From Marinobacter confluentis (lineage in GTDB: Bacteria > Pseudomonadota > Gammaproteobacteria > Pseudomonadales > Oleiphilaceae), in the NCBI RefSeq assembly GCF_004785685.1, contig NZ_SRPF01000001.1, positions 682,001 through 746,000 on the forward strand: 64,000 nt of DNA, written 5' to 3'. Shown piece after piece: positions 45,434 to 55,853 of this stretch. The position numbers and the translations under genes were made by a program. How positions within the stretch are numbered: the first letter of the stretch is position 1; each line of letters opens with the position of its first letter. The notes under the pieces were generated by a model. That model ran no database searches and was not told the origin of the DNA. It saw only the letters and a program-made list of their open reading frames with translations.

Positions 45434-46507
45434 ATGTCCAGAAACGTTCTGTTGTTGCCGGGAGACGGCATAGGTCCGGAAATCGTTACCGAAGCCGAAA
45501 AGGTACTTCGAAAGGTTAACGATAAGTTCAGTCTGAACCTGAATTTCGAAAGTGCACTGGTTGGCGGTGCGGCCATTGATGAACACGATACGCCTCTGCC
45601 TGACGAGACTCTGGCGAAAGCCAAAGCAGCCGATGCGATTATTCTCGGCGCTGTGGGTGGCCCCAAGTGGGACAGCCGGCCCATGGCCAGTCGCCCTGAA
45701 AAAGGTTTGCTTGGCCTGCGCTCGCAGCTTGGCCTGTTTGCCAACCTGCGCCCGGCCATTCTGTATCCACAACTGGCTTCGGCGTCTTCGCTAAAGCCGG
45801 AAGTGGTGTCCGGGCTGGATATCATGATTGTCCGGGAATTGACTGGCGGTATCTATTTCGGTCAGCCCCGGGGGGTTCGCCAGTTGGAAAGCGGTGAGCG
45901 CCAGGGCTACAACACCTATGCCTATACCGAGTCTGAAATCCGCCGGATCGGTCGTGTCGCATTCGAGGCGGCCCAGCAGCGCGGCAAGAAACTGTGCTCA
46001 GTGGACAAGGCAAACGTGCTGGAAGTGACGGTGCTCTGGCGGGAAGTCATGGAAGATCTGCGCAGGGAATACCCCGATGTCGAACTTTCCCATATGTACG
46101 TGGATAACGCCGCCATGCAGCTTGTTCGCGCGCCCAAGCAGTTCGATGTGATTGTGACCGGCAACATGTTTGGTGATATTCTTTCTGACGAAGCTGCAAT
46201 GTTGACAGGGTCGATTGGCATGTTGCCGTCAGCTTCCCTGAATTCCGAGAAGCAGGGCATGTACGAGCCCTGTCACGGTTCGGCTCCGGATATTGCAGGT
46301 CAGGGCATTGCCAATCCGCTGGCGACGATATTCAGTGCCGCCATGATGCTTCGCTACAGCCTGAATGAAGAGGCGGCAGCGGATGCCATCGAGACGGCGG
46401 TGAGCAAGGTCCTGGATCAGGGTCTTCGAACGGCGGATATCATGTCAGCCGAAGGCAGGAAAGTGTCCACCCGGGAGATGGGTGAAGCGGTACTGGCCGC
46501 ACTCTGA
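45434..46507 (+). CDS. leuB: 3-isopropylmalate dehydrogenase
   Basis: 357 residues ([17 protein letters not shown]). NAD-dependent oxidative decarboxylation of 3-isopropylmalate. The family signature [19 protein letters not shown] is present. The ATG at 45434 has AGGGAAAGAG upstream; an in-frame TTG 15 bases earlier is less likely. Next gene asd is 108 bases further on. Confidence 0.97.
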   Translation: MSRNVLLLPGDGIGPEIVTEAEKVLRKVNDKFSLNLNFESALVGGAAIDEHDTPLPDETLAKAKAADAIILGAVGGPKWDSRPMASRPEKGLLGLRSQLGLFANLRPAILYPQLASASSLKPEVVSGLDIMIVRELTGGIYFGQPRGVRQLESGERQGYNTYAYTESEIRRIGRVAFEAAQQRGKKLCSVDKANVLEVTVLWREVMEDLRREYPDVELSHMYVDNAAMQLVRAPKQFDVIVTGNMFGDILSDEAAMLTGSIGMLPSASLNSEKQGMYEPCHGSAPDIAGQGIANPLATIFSAAMMLRYSLNEEAAADAIETAVSKVLDQGLRTADIMSAEGRKVSTREMGEAVLAAL

Positions 46508-46615
46508 TTATTCACTTCCCGACAGCAGCGCGATGCGGCTGCTGCGGGATCATTCATCCCGTCCCTGGCAGCGATAGAGGCAGCGGGCGGGCATAAAACG
46601 AGGTTCAAAGGTCGC

Positions 46616-47728
46616 ATGAAGCGAGTTGGACTTATTGGTTGGCGCGGCATGGTGGGCTCGGTCCTCATGCAGCGCATGCGTGAAGAAAATGATTTTGCCG
46701 ATATCGAACCGATCTTCTTTACCACCTCCCAGGCTGGTAAACCGGCCCCGGACGTCGGTAAAGAGGGTGTGCCTCCGCTACAGGACGCGTTTGATATTGA
46801 TACCCTGAAATCCCTGGACGTTGTGGTTACCTGCCAGGGTGGGGACTACACCGGTGCGGTCTACCAGAAGCTCCGTGACGCAGGCTGGCAGGGGTACTGG
46901 ATCGATGCCGCCTCCACCCTGCGGATGGTGGACCATTCTGTGATTGTGCTGGACCCGGTCAATCGCAACGTCATCGATGAAGCGCTGAGTAAGGGCGTCA
47001 AGGATTACGTTGGCGGCAACTGCACGGTCAGCCTGATGATGCTTGCCCTCGGTGGACTGCTGGAGAAAGACCTGATCGAATGGGTTTCGCCCATGACCTA
47101 TCAGGCCGCTTCAGGTTCCGGCGCCCAGAACATGCGTGAGTTACTCAAACAGATGGGTGCACTGCAGGATAGTGTCAGCGAAGAGCTGGCCGACCCGTCC
47201 TCGGCCATTCTGGAGATAGACCGCAAAGTGACCGATACCATGCGTTCCGGCAGCTTCCCCACCGAGCACTTCGAAGTGCCGCTGGCAGGCAGCCTGATTC
47301 CGTTCATCGACAAGCAGCTCGATAACGGCATGAGCAAGGAAGAGTGGAAGGCGGGCGTCGAGACCAACAAGATCCTCGGTCGCAGCAACAGCCCCATTCC
47401 GATTGATGGTATCTGCGTGCGGATTGGTGCCATGCGCTCCCATAGCCAGGCGCTGACCATCAAACTGAAGAAAGATCTGCCGGTCTCTGAAATTGAATCG
47501 ATTCTGGCCGGTGCCAACGACTGGGTGAAAGTGATTCCCAACGAGCGGGATGCGACCATTCGTGAGCTCACGCCGGCCAAGGTGACAGGTACCCTGAGTG
47601 TGCCCATCGGCCGTATCCGCAAACTGGCCATGGGCCCCGAGTATATTTCGGCGTTCACCGTTGGCGATCAGCTGCTATGGGGCGCTGCGGAGCCACTGCG
47701 CAGAATGCTGCGGATTCTGCAGGAGTAA
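46616..47728 (+). CDS. asd: Aspartate-semialdehyde dehydrogenase
   Basis: 370 residues. It reduces aspartyl phosphate to the semialdehyde for lysine, threonine, methionine and diaminopimelate. N-terminal NADP loop GWRGMVGS and active-site Cys136 in GGNCTVSLM, close to Cys135 of E. coli. A terminator follows 60 bases after the stop. Confidence 0.97.
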   Translation: MKRVGLIGWRGMVGSVLMQRMREENDFADIEPIFFTTSQAGKPAPDVGKEGVPPLQDAFDIDTLKSLDVVVTCQGGDYTGAVYQKLRDAGWQGYWIDAASTLRMVDHSVIVLDPVNRNVIDEALSKGVKDYVGGNCTVSLMMLALGGLLEKDLIEWVSPMTYQAASGSGAQNMRELLKQMGALQDSVSEELADPSSAILEIDRKVTDTMRSGSFPTEHFEVPLAGSLIPFIDKQLDNGMSKEEWKAGVETNKILGRSNSPIPIDGICVRIGAMRSHSQALTIKLKKDLPVSEIESILAGANDWVKVIPNERDATIRELTPAKVTGTLSVPIGRIRKLAMGPEYISAFTVGDQLLWGAAEPLRRMLRILQE

Positions 47729-47787
47729 TGACCTGTCGGCGCAGAGGGCATGTTTATGCCAACTGCGTTTGATTTCAGGAAAACCAA

Positions 47788-47831
47788 CAGGGGCGAGGGC
47801 TGCAATAGGCCGTCGCCCCTGTTATTTTTTT
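47788..47831 (+). terminator. Rho-independent terminator of asd
   Basis: Stem CAGGGGCGA/TCGCCCCTG with a 16-base interior, followed by seven T. It closes the leu-asd block. The 330-base gap between asd and fimV holds this terminator, an inverted repeat, a promoter candidate and an 18-base palindrome. Confidence 0.85.
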
Positions 47832-47906
47832 GACGCAATCATCGTTCCCGAACAACGTCTTCCCTCACATAAGTGAAAAAACGGTGCAAGGAGCGCGGCT
47901 GATTGA

Positions 47907-47928
47907 TTGATAAAAGAGGTTTTATCAA
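47907..47928. repeat. Inverted repeat upstream of fimV
   Basis: Perfect TTGATAAAA-GAGG-TTTTATCAA. It lies just upstream of the candidate fimV promoter, centred near -67, so it may be an activator or repressor site. The spacing does not fit FNR. Confidence 0.45.
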
Positions 47929-47949
47929 CAATACTTGCCGGACTGACTG

Positions 47950-47978
47950 TTCAAAACATTACACAATAACGATAGAAA
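47950..47978 (+). promoter_or_regulatory. Candidate fimV promoter
   Basis: TTCAAA (47950-47955), a 17-base spacer and TAGAAA (47973-47978); each hexamer matches four of six consensus bases. Start would be near 47985, with a leader of about 74 bases. Confidence 0.3.
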
Positions 47979-48009
47979 ATTCGGCGAAAGTCATCCAACC
48001 TCGGGCGTA

Positions 48010-48027
48010 ATTGTTCTGCAGAACAAT
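48010..48027. promoter_or_regulatory. 18-base perfect palindrome in the fimV leader
   Basis: ATTGTTCTGCAGAACAAT reads the same on both strands. It ends 31 bases before the fimV start. It could be a dimeric protein's operator or an RNA hairpin close to the ribosome-binding site. It does not match LexA, CRP or FNR. Confidence 0.5.
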
Positions 48028-48058
48028 AACGAACAACGGAGACTGGTAAGGAAAAAGC

Positions 48059-51000
48059 ATGAAGGTACGCAAGCTTGCGGTTGCTCTGGCTCTGGCAGGA
48101 GGGCTCGGTTCAGGTGTCGCACAGGCTCTGGGGCTGGGAGAAATTGAATTACAGTCCTACCTGAATGAGCCTCTGGACGCAGAAATAAATCTGCGTAAAA
48201 GCGAGGGGGTTTCGCCAGGCGATGTTTTCGTCAACATCGCGCCCCAGTCCGCCTTTGAACGGGTGGGCATCGAGCGCAGTTATTTCCTTACCAGACTGAA
48301 TTTTGAGGTGACGACGGCGCCGAACGGCAGCCTTGTTGTCAACATTTCAACCCGCGAGCCCCTGCGGGAACCCTATCTGAATTTCCTGGTGGAGGTGACC
48401 TGGCCCAACGGTCGCCTGATGCGTGAATACGCGGTTCTGGTCGACCCGCCGGTGTACGCTGAAGAATCCGGCATCCGTGAGCAGGTCTCAGCTCCGGCCT
48501 CAAGCGCCAGCGGGCAAAGCAGTCAGCCCAGACAGCAGGCGCGCCAGCCGGAACCCGCGCGGACAACACGCAGTACCCAGTCCGTTAGCATGTCAGGCGC
48601 CCGCACCCTCGGTCCGACCGATTCCTCCGATACGCTCTGGACCATTGCCGCCCAGGTTCGCCCGAATAACAACGTGTCGATGCAGCAGACAATGCTGGCG
48701 ATTCAGGATCTGAATCCGGATGCGTTTATTGATGACAATATTAATCGCCTCAAGCGCGGTGAGATTCTGCGGATACCGGATGAGAACCAGATTCGCAGCC
48801 GTAGCCGCAGTGAGGCCAATCAGGAAGTTGCGGTACAGAACCGGGCCTTCTCGACACCCCGGTCGACGGTGGATGCAACAGCCGACTCGGCAGGTTCAGG
48901 CTCTGACGAGGCTGCTGGTGGCAGCGGCGGTGACCAGCTCCGTCTGCTGGCGGCTGATGACACCGAATCCCGTGATACCTCAGACGGTGGGTCTGCCGGT
49001 GGTGACGGCGATACCGCCGGTGGTGTTGATGCGGGCTCCGCGGTTGCGATGGAAGAACTTGAAAGCGCCCGACGCGAAAACGAGGAACTGACTGGCCGCG
49101 TCGATGATCTGCAGGATCAGGTCCAGACGTTACAGCGGTTGCTGGAGCTCAAGAACAGCCAGCTTGCGGATTTGCAGAACACCCAGGGTGAGCCTACAGC
49201 TTCCGGTTCACCCGAAGCCGGAATGGCCGCAGATGATTCTTCAGCCAGCGCTGACGATACCGCAAGCGCTGAAGGCACTGAAGCTACGGACGGGATGGAC
49301 GGCGTTGAAGGCGCTGGAATGGATGATGCCTCCGCGGACTCAGATGACATGGCAGCCGGTGATGCTGCCCAGGATGCCGAAAGCCAGGACCAGGCATCCG
49401 AGTCTGATTCCATGTCCGACGAAGCCACTGGCACCGAAGGCGCAGGCGCTGGAACAGACGGCGGTATGACCGCGGATGATGCGGCTCAGTCTGCCGATGA
49501 AACCGATGACGCTGCGGCGCCCGCAGCCGAGCAGTCTGAACCGGAAGTGGCTGAACAGCCAGAGACCGAAGCGGCTCCTGCTGAGTCAGCCCAGAAATCA
49601 TTCCCGGGCAATATCATTGATGCTATCTCCAGCAACCCCATGTACCAGATAGCACTTGGTGGTGGGCTGGTGGTGCTGCTGTTGCTTCTGTTGTTGCTTG
49701 CGCGGCGCAATGCCAATCGTGAGAAGGCGTTCTACGACCAGTTGAACAACGAGACCGACGGTGAAGAAACGGATTCGTTCGACCTTACGTTTGATGAAGA
49801 GTCAGACGGTGTGGCGCCGGATGACGATGCCATCGCTGAAGCCGACGCCTACATTGCCTATGGTCGGCATGACCAGGCAGCACAAACCCTGGAAACCGCG
49901 ATTTCCCGCGAACCAAGCCGCTCCGATTTGCGCCTGAAGCTGCTGGGCGTCTACGCGGACACCCAGGACCGGGAGTCTTTTGACAAGCAGTTCCGTGAGA
50001 TCGAAGCGCTGGATGATGAAGCGGCGACTGAAGAGGCTCAAACGATCCTGAATCGTCTGGAGGAAGATGAATCGATGCCGAGCATCGATGATCTTGAATC
50101 CCAGTTGATGTCGGGCGGTTCTTATGAGGACGAGCAAGACGAAAACGATGTCAAGGGATCTTCGTTCCAGTCCGATTCCGAATACGACATTGAGGCCTAC
50201 GAAGCGCCTGAGGGCGATGACATAGGGCTGGACGAAGATGAATCACCAGAGCGGGCTCTGGATTCAGACGCGGAAGATACCGAAAGCCTGACGCCGGCCA
50301 GGGCCTCCGATGATGATCGTGACGATCCCATTGAGTTCGATCTGTCGGACCTTGAGGATACCGAGGAAAAAGGTTCAGAATCCGAAGAGCCGTTTGATTT
50401 CTCGCTGGAAGAGGGCGATCTGCCCGAAGGCGATAAAGACGATGAGGATGACCTGAGCCTGGACTTCGAAACCTCCGATCTTGAGCTTGACGACAAAGCC
50501 TTGCCGGGTGCGGAAGATTCAGACGGGCTCTCCGGGGACCTTGCCGAAACGCCTGAAAAGGCCCCGGAAAGTGACGACCGCAAGGACGACAAGGCCGAGA
50601 GCCTGGACGTTGATGATGACGGAGAACTGGATGAGTCATTCCTGGATGAGCTTGATGCCGAGCTGGACAAGGTAGCAGGCGAAGATGATCTGCCGGAAGA
50701 CGGTGATGAGTCTGAGCTGGATGATCTGGAACTGGACGTGTCCGACGAGGATCTTGCCCTGATGGAGGAATTCTCTGAAACCGACGAAGCCAATCCCTCT
50801 GATGCACCGAAGACCTCTGAAGACGATGATCTGTCCCTGGATGACGAGCTTGGTCTGGAGGATACGCTGAGCGGCGAAGAGCCCGCTGATCCGGAACAGG
50901 AAGTCGAGGGTGCTGAGCAGGCCGATGAGATGCTGTCGGAAGATGGACCGGTGGATCCCCCCGTTGCGTCTGATCCGTCGGCGACCCGGGATTCCGGTCG

Positions 51001-51208
51001 CGACATTCAGGAATCCGATCTGGGCGATGATGACGACTTCGACTTCCTGGCAGGCACCGATGAAGCAGCGACCAAGCTTGATCTGGCGAGAGCCTATGTT
51101 GAGATGGGCGATGTGGATGGTGCCCGGGATATACTCGAGGAAGTGGCTCTGGAAGGTAACGAAGAGCAGAAAATCGAAGCTCAGGAACTGCTTAAAAACC
51201 TGTCCTGA
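48059..51208 (+). CDS. fimV: FimV pilus/polarity hub protein
   Basis: 1049 residues. Signal peptide (1-23), the conserved N-terminal FimV domain (LGEIELQSYLNEPLDAEI), a LysM peptidoglycan-binding domain (about 185-240), a coiled coil near 335-375, a Thr/Ser/Ala/Asp-rich linker, a membrane helix (about 523-547), a very acidic cytoplasmic part (about 560-1000) and a C-terminal TPR unit (TKLDLARAYVEMGDVDGARD). FimV gathers pilus, chemosensory and cAMP (CyaB) components at the cell pole in Pseudomonas. AAGGA lies upstream of the ATG. It precedes truA as in Pseudomonas. Confidence 0.93.
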   Translation: MKVRKLAVALALAGGLGSGVAQALGLGEIELQSYLNEPLDAEINLRKSEGVSPGDVFVNIAPQSAFERVGIERSYFLTRLNFEVTTAPNGSLVVNISTREPLREPYLNFLVEVTWPNGRLMREYAVLVDPPVYAEESGIREQVSAPASSASGQSSQPRQQARQPEPARTTRSTQSVSMSGARTLGPTDSSDTLWTIAAQVRPNNNVSMQQTMLAIQDLNPDAFIDDNINRLKRGEILRIPDENQIRSRSRSEANQEVAVQNRAFSTPRSTVDATADSAGSGSDEAAGGSGGDQLRLLAADDTESRDTSDGGSAGGDGDTAGGVDAGSAVAMEELESARRENEELTGRVDDLQDQVQTLQRLLELKNSQLADLQNTQGEPTASGSPEAGMAADDSSASADDTASAEGTEATDGMDGVEGAGMDDASADSDDMAAGDAAQDAESQDQASESDSMSDEATGTEGAGAGTDGGMTADDAAQSADETDDAAAPAAEQSEPEVAEQPETEAAPAESAQKSFPGNIIDAISSNPMYQIALGGGLVVLLLLLLLLARRNANREKAFYDQLNNETDGEETDSFDLTFDEESDGVAPDDDAIAEADAYIAYGRHDQAAQTLETAISREPSRSDLRLKLLGVYADTQDRESFDKQFREIEALDDEAATEEAQTILNRLEEDESMPSIDDLESQLMSGGSYEDEQDENDVKGSSFQSDSEYDIEAYEAPEGDDIGLDEDESPERALDSDAEDTESLTPARASDDDRDDPIEFDLSDLEDTEEKGSESEEPFDFSLEEGDLPEGDKDDEDDLSLDFETSDLELDDKALPGAEDSDGLSGDLAETPEKAPESDDRKDDKAESLDVDDDGELDESFLDELDAELDKVAGEDDLPEDGDESELDDLELDVSDEDLALMEEFSETDEANPSDAPKTSEDDDLSLDDELGLEDTLSGEEPADPEQEVEGAEQADEMLSEDGPVDPPVASDPSATRDSGRDIQESDLGDDDDFDFLAGTDEAATKLDLARAYVEMGDVDGARDILEEVALEGNEEQKIEAQELLKNLS

Positions 51209-51236
51209 TCCGCTATAATCAGGCGGCTTTAACCTG

Positions 51237-51282
51237 AACGCCGGCAGCCCGTGTTATTGCAACGGGTGTAGCCGGCGTTTCT
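51237..51282 (+). terminator. Terminator-like hairpin after fimV
   Basis: Stem AACGCCGGC/GCCGGCGTT with an inner CCCGT/ACGGG extension, followed by a short T-rich tail (TTTCTC). The tail is weak, so it may only reduce read-through into truA. Confidence 0.55.
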
Positions 51283-51312
51283 CGTGTGTGATCAACCAAT
51301 CCGGGAAGGCCC

Positions 51313-52212
51313 TTGTTCCAGCAACCCCAGCCATTAACCACGGACAGGCCTGTCGGCGATGGACGTGTGGCTCTTGCCTTTGAATACGACGGCCAGGCAT
51401 TCCATGGCTGGCAGTTCCAGAAATCCGGGGTAAGAACCGTTGAAGCGGAGCTTGGCAGAGCGGTGGCCCGGGTGGCCGATCACCCGGTTGAGCTCGTTTG
51501 CGCCGGGCGGACCGATGCCGGCGTGCACGCCAGTTACCAGATAGCTCATTTTGAGACGACGTCGGTGAGAAATCTCCGGTCCTGGGTGATGGGCATCAAC
51601 ACCGCTTTACCGTCTGACATAGCGGTCCATTGGGCGGGGCCGGGAAAAGCGGATTTTCACGCGCGTTTTTCTGCCGTCTACCGCCGCTACCGATACATCA
51701 TCTGGAATACGGCGGTTCGCCCGGGGATACAGCAAGGGCAGGTTTCCTGGATTTACCGGCCACTGGACGCAGGGCTGATGCACCAGGCGGCACAATCGCT
51801 AAAGGGCGAGCATGATTTTTCAGCGTTCCGTGCGGCTGGGTGCCAGTCCCGGTCACCGATCCGCTTCCTGGAGTCCATAAGCGTGGCTCGCAAAGGCCAG
51901 TATGTCGTCCTTGACGTACAAGCTAATGCTTTCCTGCATCATATGGTCCGCAATATTGCCGGGGCTCTGATTGCTGTCGGAAGCGGGGATAAGCGCGTGA
52001 ACTGGATTCATGAGATACTGCAATCTGGCGACCGGCGACTCGCGGGGGTGACTGCGCCCCCTCATGGCCTTTATCTTGTGGATGTGGGTTACCCCGGCGA
52101 CTTCGGAATCCCGGCCGCGGAGTGCGGGCCGGCGTTCGCGGTACCCTGGTTTACCCACGAGGAAAACCAGCCAGTTGAACCAACACACATTCATCGCAAG
52201 CAGCGGGAATGA
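51313..52212 (+). CDS. truA: tRNA pseudouridine(38-40) synthase
   Basis: 299 residues from a TTG start; a GTG at 51367 (VALAFEYDG) is a serious alternative and would match the length of E. coli TruA better. The catalytic Asp is in [11 protein letters not shown] (Asp68 here). Other signatures: RRYRYIIWN and [13 protein letters not shown]. It modifies tRNA anticodon arms. It ends one base before trpF. Confidence 0.92.
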   Translation: MFQQPQPLTTDRPVGDGRVALAFEYDGQAFHGWQFQKSGVRTVEAELGRAVARVADHPVELVCAGRTDAGVHASYQIAHFETTSVRNLRSWVMGINTALPSDIAVHWAGPGKADFHARFSAVYRRYRYIIWNTAVRPGIQQGQVSWIYRPLDAGLMHQAAQSLKGEHDFSAFRAAGCQSRSPIRFLESISVARKGQYVVLDVQANAFLHHMVRNIAGALIAVGSGDKRVNWIHEILQSGDRRLAGVTAPPHGLYLVDVGYPGDFGIPAAECGPAFAVPWFTHEENQPVEPTHIHRKQRE

Positions 52213-52213
52213 T

Positions 52214-52843
52214 ATGAGAACACGGGTAAAAATCTGTGGGCTTACCCGGCCTCAGGACGTGGCTGCCGCCGCCAATGCCGGGGCAGACGCCGTGGGCTTT
52301 GTTTTCTACGAACCCAGTCCGCGGAGCGTGTCCATCGAGGCCGCTGCAGAGCTGTTGCGTTCTTTACCAGCTTTTGTGGTCGCCACCGGGCTGTTCGTGA
52401 ATCCGGACCGTGAACTGGTGGAACGGGTGCTATCAAAAGTACCCCTGGATCTGCTGCAGTTCCATGGCGATGAAACGCCGGATTTCTGCAACAGTTTTCC
52501 CGCCCGCTGGATCAAGGCCGTCCGGGTTCGGGCCCGGGGCGATATTGAGCGTGCTTTCCAGGACTATCATCGGGCCAGTGGCCTGCTTGTGGATGCCTGG
52601 GTAGAGGATAAATACGGCGGTACCGGGCAGTCTTTCAATTGGGATCTGATCCCGTCTGTACGCCCGCTGCCCCTGATATTGGCCGGTGGACTGGCTTCTG
52701 ATACCGTAGCCGACGCTGTCGAAAAGGTCCGTCCCTGGGGCGTCGACGTAAGCGGTGGGGTAGAGATTAGTAAAGGCATCAAACACGCCGCCAAAATGAC
52801 TGACTTTATAAATGAGGTACACCGTGTCGATGAAACTGACTGA
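52214..52843 (+). CDS. trpF: Phosphoribosylanthranilate isomerase
   Basis: 209 residues. Third step of tryptophan synthesis; a (beta/alpha)8 barrel with the Cys in [10 protein letters not shown] and Asp in the [12 protein letters not shown] strand. The ATG at 52214 is one base after the truA stop; the longer frame from 52064 would lie inside truA. It is separate from trpC, as in Pseudomonas, and overlaps trpB by 20 bases. Confidence 0.95.
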   Translation: MRTRVKICGLTRPQDVAAAANAGADAVGFVFYEPSPRSVSIEAAAELLRSLPAFVVATGLFVNPDRELVERVLSKVPLDLLQFHGDETPDFCNSFPARWIKAVRVRARGDIERAFQDYHRASGLLVDAWVEDKYGGTGQSFNWDLIPSVRPLPLILAGGLASDTVADAVEKVRPWGVDVSGGVEISKGIKHAAKMTDFINEVHRVDETD

Positions 52844-54044
52844 AGAAATGTTGAGCGGCTTTCCGGATGCGCGTGGTCACTTCGGTGCCTACGGTGGCCG
52901 GTTTGTGTCCGAGACCCTGTTCGATTCGTTGATGACCCTTGAAAAGGAATACAAGCGGCTGAAGAACGATCCGGATTTTCAGGCCAGCTTTGATAAGGAC
53001 CTTGCCCACTATGTCGGCCGACCTTCGCCCCTTTATCTGGCCGAACGCCTGACCCGTGAGACCGGTGGCGCCCAGATCTGGCTGAAGCGGGAAGACCTTA
53101 ACCATACCGGCGCCCACAAGGTGAACAACACCATCGGGCAGGCACTGCTGGCCAGTTTTCTGGGCAAGAAACGCATAATTGCCGAGACAGGCGCGGGGCA
53201 GCACGGAGTTGCAACCGCCACGGTCTGTGCCCGCCTGGGCCTGGAATGCCACGTATTCATGGGTGCAGAGGACGTTCAGCGCCAGTCCCTGAACGTTTAC
53301 CGCATGAAGCTGTTGGGTGCCACTGTGCACGCGGTTCAGAGTGGCACCAAGACGCTCAAGGATGCCATGAACGATGCCATGCGCGACTGGGTGGCGAACG
53401 TCGATGATACTTTTTACATCATCGGCACCGTGGCCGGGCCGCATCCTTACCCCTTACTGGTGCGTGATTTCCAGTCGGTGATTGGGCGGGAAACCCGTCA
53501 GCAATGCCTGTCGCAGGCCGGTAAGTTGCCGGATGCGCTGGTGGCCTGTGTCGGTGGTGGCTCCAACGCAATCGGCATGTTCTATCCCTTCCTGACCGAT
53601 GAGTCGGTGCAGATGTATGGCGTTGAAGCCGGTGGCCTGGGCATTGAAACCGGCCAGCACGCGGCTCCACTGAGCGCGGGTCGTCCCGGTGTGCTACATG
53701 GTAACCGAACCTATCTGATGGAAGATGAGAACGGCCAGATCGCCAGCACCCACTCGGTCAGCGCCGGTCTGGACTACCCGGGCGTTGGGCCGGAACACAG
53801 CTGGTTGAAAGATATTGGTCGGGCCCACTATGTATCCGTAACCGACGACGAAGCGCTGGACGGCTTCCGCAAACTAACCCGGGTGGAAGGCATCATGCCG
53901 GCGCTGGAAACCGCCCATGCTGTCGCCTACGCGATCAAGCTTGCCGCCACCATGGACAAGGATCAGGTGGTAGTGATTAACGTGTCTGGCCGCGGTGATA
54001 AAGATATCCAGACCATTGCCAAGCTTGACGGCATCGAGATGTAA
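52824..54044 (+). CDS. trpB: Tryptophan synthase beta chain
   Basis: 406 residues from the GTG at 52824, six bases after GAGG; ATG at 52812 and 52830 are alternatives. It joins indole and serine with PLP bound to the Lys in [11 protein letters not shown]. The Gly-rich phosphate loop [10 protein letters not shown] is present. It is followed 29 bases later by trpA. In Pseudomonas aeruginosa trpBA lie apart from trpF, so the arrangement here is the more ancestral one. Confidence 0.96.
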   Translation: MSMKLTEEMLSGFPDARGHFGAYGGRFVSETLFDSLMTLEKEYKRLKNDPDFQASFDKDLAHYVGRPSPLYLAERLTRETGGAQIWLKREDLNHTGAHKVNNTIGQALLASFLGKKRIIAETGAGQHGVATATVCARLGLECHVFMGAEDVQRQSLNVYRMKLLGATVHAVQSGTKTLKDAMNDAMRDWVANVDDTFYIIGTVAGPHPYPLLVRDFQSVIGRETRQQCLSQAGKLPDALVACVGGGSNAIGMFYPFLTDESVQMYGVEAGGLGIETGQHAAPLSAGRPGVLHGNRTYLMEDENGQIASTHSVSAGLDYPGVGPEHSWLKDIGRAHYVSVTDDEALDGFRKLTRVEGIMPALETAHAVAYAIKLAATMDKDQVVVINVSGRGDKDIQTIAKLDGIEM

Positions 54045-54073
54045 CTGCAGTTAAAGGATCAACAGGAGAACGC

Positions 54074-54886
54074 ATGAGTCGAATTGAAGGGGTTCTGAAA
54101 TCCCTCAAAGCCCAGGGTCGCAAAGCATTAATACCCTACATCACCGCAGGCGACCCGCATCCGGATCAGACCGTTGATCTGATGCACACGCTGGTGGCAG
54201 CCGGTGCCGATATTATCGAGCTGGGGGTGCCGTTTTCGGACCCCATGGCCGACGGCCCGGTGATCCAGCTGGCCTGTGAACGGGCGCTTGTGCATGGCAC
54301 CTCACTGCGCCAGGTTGTGGCCATGGTGAAAACTTTCCGGGAAAAAGACGATAAAACCCCCATCGTGCTGATGGGCTATCTTAACCCCATGGAAGCCATG
54401 GGGTATGAGCAGTTTGCAGATACCGCCAAAGCCGCTGGCGTAGACGGTATTCTGACCGTGGATCTGCCTCCGGAAGAAGCCGATGAGGTGGCGCCGCTGT
54501 TCACCGAACGTGATCTGGACGCCATTTTCCTGCTTGCGCCAACCACTACCGACGACCGGATTCGTTCAATCAGTCAACACTCTTCCGGCTATGTGTACTA
54601 TGTTTCATTCAAGGGTGTGACCGGATCAGGCAAAATTGATATCGACGAAGTGGCCTCAAAAGTGGCCCACATCCACGAGCTGACCGCGCTGCCGGTTGGT
54701 GTTGGGTTCGGAATACGGGACGCGGAGACCGCCGCCGCCGTTGGCCGGGTATCCGATGGTGTAATTGTCGGCAGTGTTCTGGTGGATACAATAGCCCGCA
54801 ATCAGTCAGATCCGGACCAGCTGAAGCGTGCGCTGACCGATCTGCTTCGACCGATGCGCGAGGCGTTGGACAATCTGGCTTCCTGA
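54074..54886 (+). CDS. trpA: Tryptophan synthase alpha chain
   Basis: 270 residues. It releases indole from indole-glycerol phosphate; the catalytic Glu and Asp are in [24 protein letters not shown] lies before the ATG. Full length. accD starts 40 bases later. Confidence 0.96.
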   Translation: MSRIEGVLKSLKAQGRKALIPYITAGDPHPDQTVDLMHTLVAAGADIIELGVPFSDPMADGPVIQLACERALVHGTSLRQVVAMVKTFREKDDKTPIVLMGYLNPMEAMGYEQFADTAKAAGVDGILTVDLPPEEADEVAPLFTERDLDAIFLLAPTTTDDRIRSISQHSSGYVYYVSFKGVTGSGKIDIDEVASKVAHIHELTALPVGVGFGIRDAETAAAVGRVSDGVIVGSVLVDTIARNQSDPDQLKRALTDLLRPMREALDNLAS

Positions 54887-54926
54887 GAGGAAGGCCGGAA
54901 TGGGGATCACAGGATAGGATGAAACC

Positions 54927-55853
54927 ATGAGTAACTGGCTGGATAAGATCATGCCGAGCAAGATTCGCTCGGAATCCAAACAGAGAATGGGTGTGCCGGA
55001 AGGCCTGTGGAAGAAGTGCCCGAAGTGTGGGGCCTTTCTCTACAAGCCCGAGCTGGACAAGAACCTGGATGTCTGTCCAAAGTGCAATCATCACCTGCGG
55101 ATCACCGCCCGTCGCCGCCTGGACGTATTCCTGGACGCAGATGGTCGCGAGGAAGTCGGCGCCGAGCTTGAGCCCTGGGATCGTTTGAAGTTCAAGGACA
55201 GCAAGCGCTACAAGGATCGTCTGACCCAGAACCAGAAGACCACCGGTGAGAAAGACGCGTTGGTCGCCATGCGTGGCAAGGCGATGGATATACCGATGGT
55301 TGCCGTGGCGTTCGAGTTTAACTTTCTCGGAGGCTCCATGGGCCAGGTCGTGGGCGAGAAGTTCGTTCAGGCTGCCAATGTGTGCCTGGAAGAGCGGATT
55401 CCACTGGTCTGCTTCTCCGCCAGTGGCGGCGCCCGCATGCAGGAAGCCATCATTTCCCTGATGCAGATGTCCAAGACCGCGGCGGTGCTCGAGCGCATGA
55501 AGCAGGAGGGCATTCCCTACATCTCGGTGATGACAGATCCAGTCTTTGGTGGCGTTTCCGCCAGTCTGGCCATGCTGGGGGACCTGAATATTGCCGAACC
55601 CTACGCCCTGATCGGTTTTGCCGGGCCACGGGTAATCGAACAGACGGTTCGCGAGAAGCTGCCGGAAGGCTTCCAGCGGAGTGAATTTCTGCTTGAACAC
55701 GGCGCCATCGACATGATTCTTCATCGTCACCAGATGCGCGAGCGCATTGCCGCGCTGCTGGCGAAATTTACCGGCCGGGAACAGACTGCGAAAGAGCAGC
55801 CGATCGAATTTGAGGTGTCTGAAATCCCGGATGCCGATGTCCCCACCGAATGA
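54927..55853 (+). CDS. accD: Acetyl-CoA carboxylase carboxyltransferase beta subunit
   Basis: 308 residues. Zinc ribbon with Cys31, Cys34, Cys50 and Cys53 (CPKC...CPKC), then the carboxyltransferase fold with [11 protein letters not shown]. It works with AccA, AccB and AccC on the first step of fatty acid synthesis. folC overlaps its end. Confidence 0.96.
   Translation: MSNWLDKIMPSKIRSESKQRMGVPEGLWKKCPKCGAFLYKPELDKNLDVCPKCNHHLRITARRRLDVFLDADGREEVGAELEPWDRLKFKDSKRYKDRLTQNQKTTGEKDALVAMRGKAMDIPMVAVAFEFNFLGGSMGQVVGEKFVQAANVCLEERIPLVCFSASGGARMQEAIISLMQMSKTAAVLERMKQEGIPYISVMTDPVFGGVSASLAMLGDLNIAEPYALIGFAGPRVIEQTVREKLPEGFQRSEFLLEHGAIDMILHRHQMRERIAALLAKFTGREQTAKEQPIEFEVSEIPDADVPTE

Noticed and set aside
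47907..47928. FNR/Anr box upstream of fimV
   Set aside because: The half-sites TTGAT and ATCAA are there, but the 12-base spacing is wrong (FNR needs four).
50197..51006. Minus-strand frame of almost pure Ser with Asp and Gly
   Set aside because: It is the antisense reading of the Asp/Glu-rich part of fimV (GAT/GAA codons read as Ser codons on the other strand).
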